Shown here in pieces: positions 37,201-49,819 of a stretch of DNA of 64,000 bases (positions are counted from its first letter, which is position 1; each line of letters begins with the position of its first letter). The position numbers and the translations under genes were made by a program. Source of the stretch: Melastoma dodecandrum. Taxonomy: Eukaryota; Streptophyta; Magnoliopsida; Myrtales; Melastomataceae. The notes beneath the pieces are model-generated. The model saw nothing but the letters and a program-made list of their open reading frames with translations. It did no database searches and was not told the DNA's origin. The DNA is taken from positions 1 through 64,000 of the forward strand of contig JARUPY010000075.1 of the NCBI GenBank assembly GCA_029817715.1, in the 5' to 3' direction.

Positions 37201-39376
37201 CGTGGGTATCAGTTAAGGATGCAATTCCAGGTCCCATAATGGCTATAATCGTTCCACAGGATGGAAAAAGCTACGATACCGAACACAAAGATAATTACAA
37301 AAAAAAAAGGTTTTGTAAGGATATTCCCTTGAACAATTGGAAGCATGTATGGATCCAGCTGAAATAGTCGCAACAAAGAAAAGGTTTGAGAAGATGGGCT
37401 GATTGATCATTTGTCCAATAAAAATACCAAAGGATAATGCAAACAAGGAAACCAGTGACCTGAAAGTGCAGCAAGTAATTACCTTGTTATCTACCAGGGT
37501 CTCGAGCAAATAATTATTCCACAAGAATCTGGGGTCAGCCTGATAGGAAATGAAACCAGAATAAGAAATTGAAAGAGGAAAGTCCCTGGAACTTATGTAA
37601 AGCAGATGAGTAAACATAGTGAACTGCAGCTCAAAAGCTGACTATTAATGTCACTTAAGTAGAATGGAAGGTGCACACTTAACAAAAAAAACAACCTGTC
37701 TCCACAGAGGAAGCCTCTTAGACTCGTCACCAAGTTCATGCAGTCGCTGGGCGCTGTAAAAGTAGTCCAATCAAGGAAGCGTTAACTCCAGAAAAAATGC
37801 TTGGAGGATTACATCAGCACAGTAGACAGGTGAAACCTGAGCAGAAACCAGGTTTTAAAGAAGGACGCACCCAACAAATTAAAATCTTTTCATTGCATAG
37901 ATCTCAACATCATTTCAGTTTTAATGGGATGTTCTACAATGAATTCTATTAGATGATTGCCAACCGAAGACAGACAAATGAAAGATTGAAAAACCATAGC
38001 TTCTGGTTTGGAACAAGTATTCACCTTAAGGTCAAGTTCACTTTGTAAGAAAAGTATAGACCAGAAAGTTTCTCCGCGACATTTAAAAGCCCAGCAAACT
38101 CTGACTCTACCTTCTTCTGCATATTTACAAATTTCAAAAAGTTAAAACAAGTGGAAAACAAATTAGTAAATTTCACTACCAAAAAAAAAAATAGTAAAGT
38201 TAGCAGAAAAGGTAAGGGCGGAGCTCGACCTGTTCAGACTGGGAATTACTCAGAGAATGATCACAGGGTAAAATTTTGAAGGAGGAAACTTTAAAGATGG
38301 GATGTCCCAAGTAAGAGCCAACACATTCTCTCTCCATAATTACAAATAAGTATGAACCTGCATCATTGTATTAATTTAGACTGTTGGTACCATTAGGATT
38401 ATGGTTAATCAAACCATTAATAGCTAAAGTGACACGACCATGTGGGTACCCAAAGAGAAGAAAACAGATATAACACAGTGGGTTTAACCACGTGCAATGA
38501 ATGAAGGCAGCTACTTCTGATTGCCGACAACAACATGGTGTCGGCCAGGCACCAAGTTTTAACAGAGAATGGAAAAATGGTGGAACAAAGTGCGGGTCTA
38601 TTTCAGTCAGCTGGAGCACAAGCTACGGCAATCTACAAGTACATTTTATTTTTCTGCAATCCCGTCTCTGTGTTGCCCATAAGAAAAGTAGTCAAACAGA
38701 GAAAAGAGTGAAGTTGCCAGACTTTAACAAGTGATCATGAAGACCAGACCAAGTATCTTGTCATAAGGAATTCATGGCCAGGTAGAACTGTGTCCAACAC
38801 ATTTAATTTGATTTATTTACTTGTTTTTTCCATGTGAATTGGAGCATTTTTACACTCCTTCAATCACAATTCTAACAGGTAACTGGTGATCAATAAGGAA
38901 CAGTTTCTTGAGGATCAGCATTGATATCTCGACCCACACTGAGTAATTCTAAAGAAAAGTGCCCTTTGCAGACTATCAAAGGATCACAGCTTAATAAAAT
39001 TCAAAAGCCAAACCTGCCACAAGCTTCAACACCCCAATCACGCCAAATATAGTCCGGATTTTTGGGACGCGAACAGGACCACATTCTGGGAGCTCATCTG
39101 CACCCAACAAAAGATCTCATAAGACCAAATCCAGGAGACAGCCGTCTGATCTCACAAGTATCTGAGCTCAGACTTAAACCAGAGGTCACAATATGAGAAA
39201 CACAACGATAAAATAACAAACAACTGACCAATCAACTTCATGGCCCCATCAGTCCTGCTGACGGACAAGGAGGATCCGCTCGACCCATCTGTAGGTTCAA
39301 TAACATACTGATCCGAGAATTCCCACAACCTCATCCGCGTGTAAAGCTTCGGCTCCGACTCTGCCTTCTCCATCAT
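34239..39376 (-). CDS. SAC-domain phosphoinositide phosphatase, SAC7/RHD4-like
   Basis: Removes phosphate from PI4P (and related lipids) on endomembranes; RHD4 controls root-hair tip growth. I traced 19 exons on minus: 39376-39229, 39097-39014, 38357-38230, 38116-38025, 37753-37696, 37539-37483, about 37199-37121, 36887-36781, 36477-36391, 36295-36218, 36016-35946, 35841-35743, 35638-35539, 35439-35331, 35237-35165, 35068-34975, 34872-34780, 34656-34590, 34366-34239. N-terminus [20 protein letters not shown]. The Sac catalytic motif CX5R(T) is present as [15 protein letters not shown]. The C-terminus has two membrane segments ([17 protein letters not shown] and [18 protein letters not shown]). 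About 590 residues. Exon 7 is problematic: the usual LDxFLLPVIQG stretch before [11 protein letters not shown] cannot be read, and the frame meets TGA at 37209-37211. All other junctions are in phase. Confidence 0.85.
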
Positions 39377-40252
39377 TCTCAGGAAGCCTCTACAAACGAA
39401 AAACAAAAATGTTACCCCTGCCTGTAAGGACAACTCCACCCAAAACCAGAATACACATCAAAACGACCCAAAACGAAACGCGGGTTACCTGCTCCGACAG
39501 AGCGTCAGGCGTAAAAGGAGTCAGGCCGAGATCCGATCAAGATCAGATTTTTTGTTCCCTTCGTTTCCCAAAGTTTCAAACTTTTAAGACAGGGCACGTC
39601 TAAGAAGTCCAGGAAACATTCCGATAATGGCGTCAGGCCACGGTGTCCGATCTTTCTAGTTCGTCGATGAATAAATAAAATGAAAAAAGCGATCTCGACA
39701 GCCTTAAAAAAGGTACACGGAATAGCAATTGCAACTGGGGTGATTATCTGAATTAAAAAAGTTATAAGGATAAAATGAAAAGGGAATAAAGGGGTGAAGT
39801 GGGGATATCGAATTCGTGGGTGCCGACGAGAGTGTTGACTTCAACCGATCTGGGCTACAAAATCGGCGGATGATCATGCATTCTTGTAGGAGCTCATGGA
39901 ACAAGATGTGATCTTTTCTACATCCCCCCGCCAAGGGAAAAAGGGACGCCTCATAAAAAGATACGTCCTCATAACACTGGTTCCGACAACAACATGGATC
40001 CAAGTTCGGGCATGATGTTTTAACTTAAAGTTTATAAGAAAGAAAATCATGCTGCCAAGCTACAGATTCTGCGGAGGCCTGTTTAGCTCGAAATCTAGCA
40101 AGGACGGACTAATTTGGAGTTAAAGTAAACAATTAATTGACTCTTATTCAAATTTATAGTTGCTGTTCCGACAGACTCACCGTTTTCATAGTACCGCCGC
40201 CGTTCCAGCTTCTTCTGATCATGAGCGCGCCACTACGCCTTCTCATTCAAAC
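39377..40252. promoter_or_regulatory. Divergent spacer between the SAC gene and the tRNA-nucleotidyltransferase-like gene
   Basis: About 0.9 kb between two divergently read genes. It presumably holds both promoters and the SAC 5'UTR, which may contain an intron. No further coding signature was seen. Confidence 0.45.
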
Positions 40253-43200
40253 ATGATCCACACCCATATGTTGTTTCCACGGCGTTACGTCCTGACACCC
40301 TTCCCGTCGAGTCTCGACGGCCTCCTCTCGTCTTGGGTTCGCAAGATCATTCATTTCTGTCTGAGGAATTTCGTCAAACAGTTTGGCGAAATGAGAAATT
40401 TAACTTTTTCTTTTTTATTTCAATTTGTGTTGGCAGATTCTTGGTAATGGAGGTCTGGGTGCTGGGTTTTGCACCGATACTGGTTCTTGTTCTGTCGATG
40501 ACTCAGGTATCGCTCTTCCTCGTCCTGCTTCTTGACTAAGTTAGGCATGGGGTACTTCGAATCTCTGATTAGTTTGCACAAATCGGATTTCTTTTGCATT
40601 GCGTTTGATCGTCGAGGAATCTGAAGCAGCGAACCATCGTGTGATCGAAGAGCCGTGGTTGTATGAGAGAAAGGCACTTAGAGAATTGTCGTACTATGTA
40701 CTGACTGTGTTAATGCTATGTTTCAGGTGGCATCGAGACATCAGCCTGTAAAACATTCCATTCCAGGAAGTTTAGGATTTTGGGTTCGATGATTCCGTCA
40801 TCTTCCTGGACTGTCTTGAAAGTTCTCAAGGACTCAGGTCTCTCATGATTGATTGTCTATTTTGGGGGACCAGATAACTTATCATCCACGTCTTCTTATT
40901 ATTATTTCATTCTGATGTTTTACAGGTTTCCGTTCGTATCTTGTTGGTGGATGTGTTAGAGATTTGATTTTACATAGAGTCCCAAAAGATTTTGATGTGG
41001 TTACGACAGCAACACTAGACGAGGTGAGGTACCGTGACACTTCATGACTGCTGACATTTAACTGTTTCACTTTAGTTTGCATTTGTGTATATTTCCAAGT
41101 TTATGTAGAGAATTATTCACAGATTAATTGCAAGTGAGTTCACAGTTTATAAGCCTTTCTTTTACATTTCTTTGTGAAGATAAAGGAGAAGTTCCACTGC
41201 TGCCGTATCATTGGAAGGCGGTTTCCAATATGCAGGGTTCAGATCAGAAATTCATTTGTAGAGGTTTGTATCAGTTTAAACGATCATCGGCTTTCTAGTT
41301 TCGGAGAATGGCTTTCTCATGCTGCATCATTTTTAAATAGGTGTTATTGCCTGCTTGAAACAGGTGTCCAGTTTTGAAACAGTCGCACGAAATACTGAAA
41401 ATAGAGAGGAATTTTTGTCAGCCAACATGCCAGCACTTAGAGACAGGGAAAATGTTATACTGTGGAGAAACTCAATGAGTCGGGATTTCACAGTTAATAG
41501 GTGGGAGCCATTTTATTTCCATTTGTGATATTAACAAGAAGTTCTTCTGTTGAGCATGTGTATCTGTGTAACATGATCAAAGGATGTCAATGGAAACCCT
41601 TATTCTTGATGTATCACTCTTCCTAATATTTTTCTTTATTTCCTATGTCGAGAAGTTTCAATACAGCTGAAATTCTGAATATCACACGATCTGAAACTCT
41701 TGACATTTATGTATTACCCAGACCTCCAATTTGCTCCTTGTAAGTTAAGATAATGCAAATGCTGCTGTTCTGGTGTTGCACTCTGGTATCATCGGCACTT
41801 TGATAGTTACAATCAAAAGTAATCGTTAGCTTTGAACATCGTTTGTGAACTATTTGAGTGGTTAATATTGTTAATAATCATTGAATTTTGACATGCATTA
41901 AAATGGTTAAGTTTAGACGATGGATAGTTGTCTTCTAGACTTTTGTTTTGGGGGACATTGGTTTCTTCTAGCAGGGCCTCAGATTTTTCTTGTCAAGTTT
42001 CATGGATTTCAGTCGGTAGTTTTGCACTTGCTTTTTTAACAAAGTTCTATATTTTCTGTCCATGCTCTTGGTCAGTTCTTTTGACTAACATTTGGAAGCC
42101 TCAAGGAACGTGCAGATATAGCATTTTTTCCTGACCTTTTTTATTTGGCACTTGTTTATTCTAACTAATGCTATGCACTTTCTGTAGCTTGTTCTTCGAC
42201 CCATTTGCTCGTAAAATCTTGGACTTCTCAAATGGAGTGGAAGATTTAAGATCCTCGATGGTGACAGAACCTTTCTGATTAGTGTTTCCCATGATGAACC
42301 ACTTCATGTTCAGTTGATTTTTTGTTAACTTTCCATTTCCTTCATATCTGTTGCCCAGCTCAGGACGCTGCTTCCTGCAGAATTGTCCTTTAAAGAGGAT
42401 TGTGGTATGCATTACTATGTATCATTGCTTTATGTGAGTGCCGTCTACTATTTCACTCAGATAAACAATCTTACTTTATGAGTTCCTGTGCAGCTATTAT
42501 CTTGCGTGGATTGAGAATTGCTGCTCGTCTTAGATTTAGATTGTCGAAGGACATTGAAAATATAATCGGAAGCTTCTTACCTGCCGTTACTTCTTTACGT
42601 AAGGTACTTATGACATGATATATAGTCTAAGAAAATTAATGTCAATATAGCATGCCTTATCTTATTCTTATCATTTTATCTTTTGGAACTTTCTTTTTCA
42701 TGGTTGTCATGGGCTTTTTGGCTAATCCCGATTAATCCTTTTACAGGATGATGCAGATTCACTTATTATTGTCCTTTTGCTCATTGTTTGAAATTATTTC
42801 TTTCAGGGCAGATTAATGATGGAATTAGATTATATGCTGTCTTATGGAGCCGCTTTGCCCTCTCTCTTCATGCTTAAGAGATACGGGCTACTCGAAGTGC
42901 TTCTTCCATTTCAAGTATGATTCTTTTATTTGCTTTCATTTGGCAATGCTACATCTGAAGCTTTAATGAAGCTTCTGTCGCCTGTAATTTTGTGATTGTA
43001 GGTAGCATACATCCAATATAATGCCATGGAGAGGCCTGCCCAAAGCTCTTCATTGTTAGTGGTATGGATTCTATGATTTTGTTCAAGCAAAATACGTAGA
43101 AAGATTTTGTTTTTTATATATTTTCTGGTCAACATTCGCATCGTTGGTGCCGCATGGCATGAGTTAAAGTTAACTTAGAGGCCTAATTGGAAAATGTTTG

Positions 43201-44316
43201 GTGCCAGATTTTAAGCCTGCATAATGTTATATAGCAGGTTGAGTTGCGTGAAGGTGTATGTGTGATTATCTGTCCTCTCCTCACAATCCTACTGCATACA
43301 TCATATAAATGTTGTAACATCGGCTCTGGAGATAGTGTGCAGTGCACCAGCAGTCGATGCCTCTGTTCAGATCTGATGTAGGTTTAAGAGTAATTTGTTG
43401 ATGGTCACTGATACCAAATAGATCCTTCTGTCATCTTACACGGAGATTCCTGGGTGAAGCTTAATAACAATAATTCTTTCCCCATCTCTGACAGAAGCTA
43501 ATCTCAAAATTGGACAAGTTGGTCTCTTGTGACCGACCTTGCCACTGCACCCTTTGGTAAGTTGTTGACATCCTCATTCAGGCGGCTGATACTAATTTCT
43601 GCAATAGTACAGCATTGTTTTGGTGCTTTCTGATCTGATTTTTCCATTTTCAATCATATTGTGTTTTATAGGGTAAGTTTGCTGGTGTTTCACCTAGCAC
43701 TGGTGAACCACCCTCAAGATGCTTTGGTTATTTGGGCCATCGGGTCAGTTCTATATTATGGACAATGGAAGGAAGGTGTCCATTTCGCTTTAGGACATGC
43801 TCATCGGCCAATTGCTTTTGTCCCAGAAATCATGGGGCTGTCTCGTTTTGGTAATGATGAACTTGCAGAAAGAGTTAGCAAAGTAGCTTCCCTTGCACAA
43901 GAATATGTGGCCGTTTTAAGTGATGTGGACTCGATGCTGAAATACCCAAACGTTCCTTCCTCTGGCGTGGTACGTTGTTTGTCGGATCATATTACTCCTG
44001 TCTGCAGGCAGTTTCTGTTCTTGCAAAATTTGAATGTCAAACATGCATAGCCCTGTTGTATGCTCTATTTATATTTTCATATTATTGTTAATAGGTAATC
44101 ATTCCCTGGAAGGTTGCACGAGATGTGGGGGAAATCTTCCGACCTCTGGCAAGTGATGTTGAATCCTTCAAAAGTAAAAGGGAGGGCTTTGAAATTGATT
44201 ATCAATTCCTCAAGAGGGGATTTCTAAGTGAAACAAGGTTTGCTTTGGGTAAGATTATTCTAGACACCATGAGTGATGTAGCCCTGCAGGGAGAGGGAAA
44301 GACTGGTATAGTCTGA
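40253..44316 (+). CDS. tRNA nucleotidyltransferase / poly(A) polymerase family protein (class II, AT5G23690-like)
   Basis: Nucleotidyltransferase of the CCA-adding/poly(A) polymerase I fold; plant members of this branch are usually predicted organellar. Confident exons: 40437-40506, 40727-40837, 40926-41023, 41180-41263, 41364-41500, 42188-42260, 42359-42404, 42494-42603, 42807-42914, 43002-43061, 43495-43556, 43672-43969, 44095-44316. Motif [21 protein letters not shown] with the DFD metal pair. Then [20 protein letters not shown] (motif B); [18 protein letters not shown] (nucleotide/RNA-binding helix region); then a helical tail with [20 protein letters not shown]. The first coding exon is not certain: a frame from ATG 40253 (MLFPRRY, presequence-like) can join in phase 0 at a weak GT near 40339. 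The body is fully open. Confidence 0.85.
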
Positions 44317-44820
44317 AAAAATCAATGGTCAGCTCCTTAAATGTGTAGAGTTTAGGTTGGAGAAGGAAGGAGGCCGCGCCTTATGCAGGCGCGAGGAGAC
44401 TAGTTGAAATTCCATGGAGGATATATGCAGGCGACATAGCATGGATTGGTTGGTTAAACACACCAACGAGGCTCAAAAAGAGACAGCTCCCATTTGTAAT
44501 ACGGTTTGCTTGGTCTCGTGGTGTTCCTTGTGGTGGTGGGCTTCTTGTTTTGGATATGTGCAGAACAGATCAGATGAGATCACATCAATCCCAAGATCAA
44601 ACCTACACGTGGGTCACATTAAAACTAGCAATAATAAAATTACAGAGGGAGCGATGATCCCCAAAAGTAATCGTCAGCGAATCCTGAAGTGGTGTCTCAG
44701 AGTCATGTTGAATATCCTCCCATCTACCTTCTCCATAAGCCTTCGGAGTATCATCATCATCTCGTTAGAACCACAAGGTTGGAAGAGAGACAGACACTTG
44801 TAAGACCTGGGACTTTACCC
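44317..44820. other. Intergenic region upstream of the acyl-CoA ligase gene
   Basis: About 500 bp. Frames starting at 44414 and 44689 run toward the ligase start but contain no domain; the ligase start is put at the Met-Met pair at 44821. Confidence 0.5.
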
Positions 44821-46718
44821 ATGATGAACCCAATCATGTGGATTTGTTCCAGGAGGAGCCCCCGTCTCCTCCTCAATCCCAGGATTACCCACTTCCTGTC
44901 GGGTTCCGGCAAGTCTTTCTCTGATTGGACCGGGGCTGGTTCCGCCTACCCGGGTTCTTGGAAGTCCATGGAGGGTCTCGTGCGTTGCCCCGCCAACGAC
45001 GTTCCCCTGTCCCCGATCAGCTTCCTGGAGCGATCCGCCAAGGTTTACCGCGACAGGACTTCGCTGGTTTATGGCCCGGTGAAGTATACTTGGGGCGAGA
45101 CTCATGGGAGGTGCCGTAGGGTGGCGTCCGCGCTAACCCAGCTTGGGATATCCGCTGGGGACGTGGTTAGTTTGATTTGGGTCGACCTGATGGTTTTAGT
45201 TGATGAATTGCTTAGGCTTGGTTTTTCGCGCGGAGGTTGAATGGTTTTGATTTGGAGCGAATTGTTGCCTGTTAGGTCGCAACTTTGGCTTTCAATGTGC
45301 CGGCGATGTACGAGCTTCATTTCGCTGTCCCCATGGCTGGAGCAATCCTCTGCACGCTCAATGCCAGGCACGATTCTGCCATGGTGTCGATCTTGCTCGA
45401 GCATTCCAATGCTAAGATTCTGTTCGTGGAGCATGAATTGCTCGAAGTTGCCAAAGGAGCGATGACTTTGCTCAAGAAGGATGGAAGAGATTTGCCGATC
45501 CTGGTCGTCGTGCAGGAATCTGTTGGCTCAGGGAATGCAACCGGAGATTTTGACAACGCCTACTACTATGAGACCCTCCTTTCCGAAGGGTCAGACGATT
45601 TTGTGGTACTGCGGCCAAAGAGTGAATGGGATCCTATCAGCATAAACTATACATCCGGCACGACGTCGAGACCCAAAGGAGTGGTCTATAGCCACCGGGG
45701 TGCGTATCTTAACTCCATTGCGACTTTCCTCATGCACGGGATGATCTCGTTGCCAGTTTACCTGTGGACCGTGCCAATGTTTCACTGTAATGGCTGGTGC
45801 TTGATTTGGGGCATGGCCGCCCTCGGCGGAACCAACATCTGCCTTCGGAAAGTCATCCCAAAGGGGATTTTCGACAACATACTCGAACACAAGGTTACCC
45901 ATATGAGTGGCGCGCCTACTGTACTTAACATGATCGTGAACTCGCAGGAGGCTGATCGCAGGCCACTCCCTCACAAAGTTGAGGTCATGACAGGCGGAGC
46001 GCCTCCCCCGCCTCAGATTCTATCCAAGATGGAGGAGCTCGGTTTTGGTGTTTCTCATCTCTATGGCTTGACAGAAACCTATGGGCCTGGCACCTACTGC
46101 GTGTGGAAACCCGAGTGGGATACTCTGCCGTCGGACGAGAAGTACCGTTTGCAAGCCCGGCAGGGAGTACAGCACCTGGGTTTGGAGGAGATCGATGTTA
46201 GGGACTCAGCCTCCTTAAAGAGCATCCCGGCGGATTCCGTAACGATGGGAGAAATAATGTTTCGGGGAAATACCGTGATGAGCGGGTACTACAAAAATAT
46301 GGAAGCAACGACAAAGGCCTTCGAAGGAGGATGGTTCCGAAGTGGGGATCTCGCTGTTAAGCATCCAGACGGATACATTGAAGTGAAGGACCGGTTGAAA
46401 GATATCATAATATCGGGAGGGGAAAACATAAGCACCGTGGAGGTAGAGACTGTGTTGTACAGTCACCCGGCCGTTCTAGAGGCTGCGGTCGTCGCTCGTC
46501 CCGACAAACTCTGGGGGCAAACCCCGTGTGCATTTGTCAAGTTAAAGGAGGGTCGCAGCGCCAGCGACCGGGAAATAATCGAGTTCTGCCGCGGCCATCT
46601 GCCACACTACATGGCTCCTCGCACAGTTCTTTTCGAGGATTTGCCGAGAACCTCGACCGGAAAGATACAGAAGTTCATCCTCAGGGATAGAGCTAATGCC
46701 TTGGGCAGCATTTCATGA
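44821..46718 (+). CDS. Acyl-activating enzyme, AAE2-like (ANL superfamily acyl-CoA synthetase)
   Basis: Forms acyl-CoA from a carboxylic acid, ATP and CoA via an acyl-AMP. Exons 44821-45165 and 45276-46718; 595 residues, in phase (GDV joined to VATLAFNVP). Residues 1-55 are Arg/Ser-rich ([20 protein letters not shown]), a likely mitochondrial presequence. Then [23 protein letters not shown]-binding motif [20 protein letters not shown] (about residue 240); [44 protein letters not shown]; hinge/A8 [20 protein letters not shown] then [14 protein letters not shown]; and the A10 catalytic lysine in TSTGKIQK. It ends GSIS with no SKL-type peroxisomal signal, unlike AAE1 relatives, which fits the AAE2 group. 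The natural substrate cannot be told; short or branched acids are likely for the clade. Confidence 0.92.
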
Positions 46719-48062
46719 TTCAACATCTCAAACTCAGTCGATTCTCGTCGAAATGAAACGAGGTAGTGCTGAACAACACAGTGATAAATGCATCCACTGC
46801 AACTAAGAATCAAGCATGACTTCTCTCCTGGATCGCAAGCATTGCGAATCAAGTGATCGAAACCATGTATCATTATCTTGTAACAGGCATTACATTGTGA
46901 ATCACACTAATCGAGCAATCGCCACAAGGACAAGAAACGATCTATCTCGAGTCTGCATCTGATGGCTTCCAGATCAGACAACTCTTGTATTATCCATTCC
47001 AAAAAACGGGACTAAAACCCAAATGGTGATGGCGGGGCCTCCGAGTTCGCCCGCCCTGGATCGTTCTTACACTCCATCCATCAACCTAACGAATTCTGAC
47101 GCCTCGCCGATTAAGGGACATTATGGAACTAGCAAGGAGATGATCAATGGTTGGCATTGCATTCCTAGGATTAGAGCAAGGGGGTTCGACTGCCTTCACA
47201 TGAGCCAAGCCTGATTAGGAAGAGGGATGGTTTTTTGTCTCCTTTAAATCTCCTCACTAATTAAAACTAACACCATCATTATGTTCACTCATGTAATTTT
47301 TGTTCATTAATTTCAGTGCACATCGAATCATTCCACTACAATTTTAAAAGAGTCGGAAAGGCCGAAAAGCCACACATCCCATATCCACGTGATGATTTAA
47401 GAAGAAGCCACTAAAAATATGGCACATTCCTAATGTCTGGACCATGAGCAACACGATTTAAATGCCAAATATATTGTTGTTACATATAATCAACAACCTC
47501 CCCACGTTCCCATCATCCATCTACATCTCACATGTTAGAAAAATAATAATTACACCATAAAAATAGAATTTTTTTTTATAAAATATTAATTTATATCCTT
47601 AACTATTTCGTAACTTTAAAAGGACAAATAATAATTAAAATGTTGAGCACGTTTTTAGGGAGCACCCTCGTGCCCCACATGATGAGTGTAATCATTAGAG
47701 GAGCGAATTAAATATTAACAAACATTGGCAATGTGGGTTGTGTTTTCACCGTGCAGCCATTTGTTTCATACAATGCGAGATTTAGATCTTATCCCAGAGA
47801 TTTCATCAACTTTAAGTAATGATGATGACGACGACAATGCACACCCACCGAAAAGCACATCATTGGGGTGGTGGTGGTGGTGATAATACTTTTAATTTGT
47901 AAAAAAATGGGACACATTGGGGTTGTTGCCTCGTGTCCAAATCGAATTTCATTCCCCAATGTATAAATATAACCCCCCCCCCCCCATTTCATCACATTTC
48001 TTACAAACAAACTGAAGGAAATAACACCTTCTTACAACAACACTATTCCCACCCCCCAAGTC
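46719..48062. other. Spacer, 3' flank of the ligase and promoter of DUF241 gene 1
   Basis: AT-rich (47280-47640), a TGG/ACC-type microsatellite near 47866-47884, and an eleven-base C run near 47970-47983. No gene was recognised. A TATA box precedes the next gene. Confidence 0.5.
47962..47969 (+). promoter_or_regulatory. TATA box of DUF241 gene 1
   Basis: TATAAATA about 100 bp upstream of ATG 48063, directly followed by a C run. Confidence 0.6.
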
Positions 48063-48917
48063 ATGGATTCCACTGCCAAGTGCCATGTCAGATCCATCAG
48101 CTTGCCTTCTAGATCCCACCCCGCCTCCCTCAGAGTTGTCGAGGAGCTCAACGGGTTGAGATCCGCTTCCTCTTCTTCTTCTTCCGGGTCAGCCAGGGCC
48201 GGCCTCGTGGCCTTGTACGACTCCCTGAACGACTTCCTTGCTGTTTCGTCGACCCAGCAGGCGATTTCCCATAACAAGGGCGAGGCCTGTGTCGACGAGC
48301 TGTTGGAAGGGTCGGTCAGGCTGTTGGATGCCTTTGGCGTGACCAGGGATCTTGTATCCGATATCAAGGAACAGGCCCGGGGTATCCAGTCCGCGATCCG
48401 GAGGAGGAATCCTGACTCGGGAATCGTTAAGGAGGCAGTTTCCGGGTTCCTGAGGATGAAGAGGAAGTCGAGGAAGGACGTTAGGGGAGCATCCGCGGGG
48501 ATAAGGTGGATCGAGGAGGGGTTCGGGGAAGCCTCGGCCTCGGCAGATCACGACCGGGATTTCCTCCTGGCAATGACGGTGTTGAGGGAGGCCGTATCGT
48601 TGAGCGTGACCGCCTTGCGGTCGCTGTTGTCGAGTTTGGACGACGGGAAGAGGAGCAAGTGGGGCATCGTGGCGAGGCTGGTGCACAAGGGGGAAGTCGC
48701 GGGTCGTGAGGTCGGGAATGGGAACGAATTCGAGGCGCTGGATGATGTAATCTCGGGATTGTCCAAGGGTATCCCATGGATGGAGAAGGTGAAGATGACC
48801 CAAGAACGACTGAGGGATTTGGAGATCAGGATCGGGGGAGTGGAGGACGAGTTGGATGGATTGTACAGGAGAATGATCAGGACAAGGGCTTCCCTTTTGA
48901 ACATCCTCTCCCAGTAG
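48063..48917 (+). CDS. DUF241 family protein, tandem copy 1
   Basis: Plant-specific family of mostly helical proteins (BPS1/DUF241-type), function largely unknown. One intronless frame, 284 residues. It starts MDSTAKCHVRSISLPSRSHP, the family signature. A Ser run at about residues 37-44 comes from a TCT/TCC repeat. Next are LVALYDSLNDFL, TQQAISHNKGE, LLEGSVRLLDAFGVTRDLVS and a basic IRRR segment. The C-terminal helix RRMIRTRASLLNILSQ closes the protein. It is the most diverged and most GC-rich of the three copies (many AGG/GGG codons). Same strand and order as copies 2 and 3, which suggests local tandem duplication. Confidence 0.92.
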   Translation: MDSTAKCHVRSISLPSRSHPASLRVVEELNGLRSASSSSSSGSARAGLVALYDSLNDFLAVSSTQQAISHNKGEACVDELLEGSVRLLDAFGVTRDLVSDIKEQARGIQSAIRRRNPDSGIVKEAVSGFLRMKRKSRKDVRGASAGIRWIEEGFGEASASADHDRDFLLAMTVLREAVSLSVTALRSLLSSLDDGKRSKWGIVARLVHKGEVAGREVGNGNEFEALDDVISGLSKGIPWMEKVKMTQERLRDLEIRIGGVEDELDGLYRRMIRTRASLLNILSQ

Positions 48918-49819
48918 TAGTTGGGTGTCAGAGGCCTGCCCTCAAAAGTTTTGTCCGAAAATTTTGTATATGATCAAAATGTATGTAAATGAGAAAGATT
49001 CAGACCCACTAAAATATCTCCACCTCATTTGTCCATTACAATCCAAAGTACCGAGTTTTTCCATCTTCACCGGTTCGCCGCGGCAAAGCTGGCGGCATGA
49101 TGCAAACCTTTTCAACCATCATTTCAAAACTATTTGTAAATAAATTTTGAGCTAAATTTATAATTAAATCAACGATAAAGCATTGTATGAATAGTTTGTT
49201 TATATTAAAGGCATTATACATATAGACTTTGCTTTTTTTTTTCATGAGGAGAGACATCCCATAACTCGGGCAGATCTGGATCTTGCATCTGCTCTGTTTG
49301 CGGAAACCAAAACCATTATCAAGACCAATCAACCTTTTAATAATCCTCGTGCGCGGCGTCCTGTTTCCACGGCATTCTCCGGTGATCTGATCAGGGCCGT
49401 GGTTTATGCCTCCTCGCCTCGGTTCCGGAGGAGTTTGTTTCGGACAGCTCTGGCGCTGGCCCCACAATTTTGTGTGTTTGTCTGGATTGATTCCCAAAAC
49501 CTGTGTGATTATAATTAATTAACGATGAGATGTTGATCTGCAGGAGACAACTGGGAGTTGAAATCTGTAGAATGCCAACAGAAAGAGATGATTGAGCCAA
49601 AACCACAGCTCATGAACTAGTTTTAGTTTATCTCAATCATCACAGCTAATCGTTTGAATCCTGTGTACGCCAAACCTTTGACATCTTGCGCACGGCCACG
49701 AGCGAATATCATCAGGTCCTGTCTGCTGGTGCCTCAGTAATATAAAGCAGAGCTGAGAGGAAGTCAGACCTACCAAGACATTGATTTCGAGTTTCTTTCT
49801 TTCCTCTCGTAGATATCAA
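48918..49819. other. Spacer between DUF241 copies 1 and 2
   Basis: No coding signature. Includes a T run at 49232-49241 and the promoter of copy 2. Confidence 0.5.
49741..49747 (+). promoter_or_regulatory. TATA box of DUF241 gene 2
   Basis: TATAAAG about 75 bp upstream of ATG 49820. Confidence 0.6.

Noticed and set aside
44689..44820. N-terminal extension of the acyl-CoA ligase by 44 codons
   Set aside because: The extension begins at a non-ATG codon and has no similarity to the family; the Met-Met at 44821 starts a normal presequence.
48189..48803. 204-codon minus-strand frame
   Set aside because: Antisense shadow of GC-rich DUF241 copy 1; Pro/His/Arg-rich with no domain.
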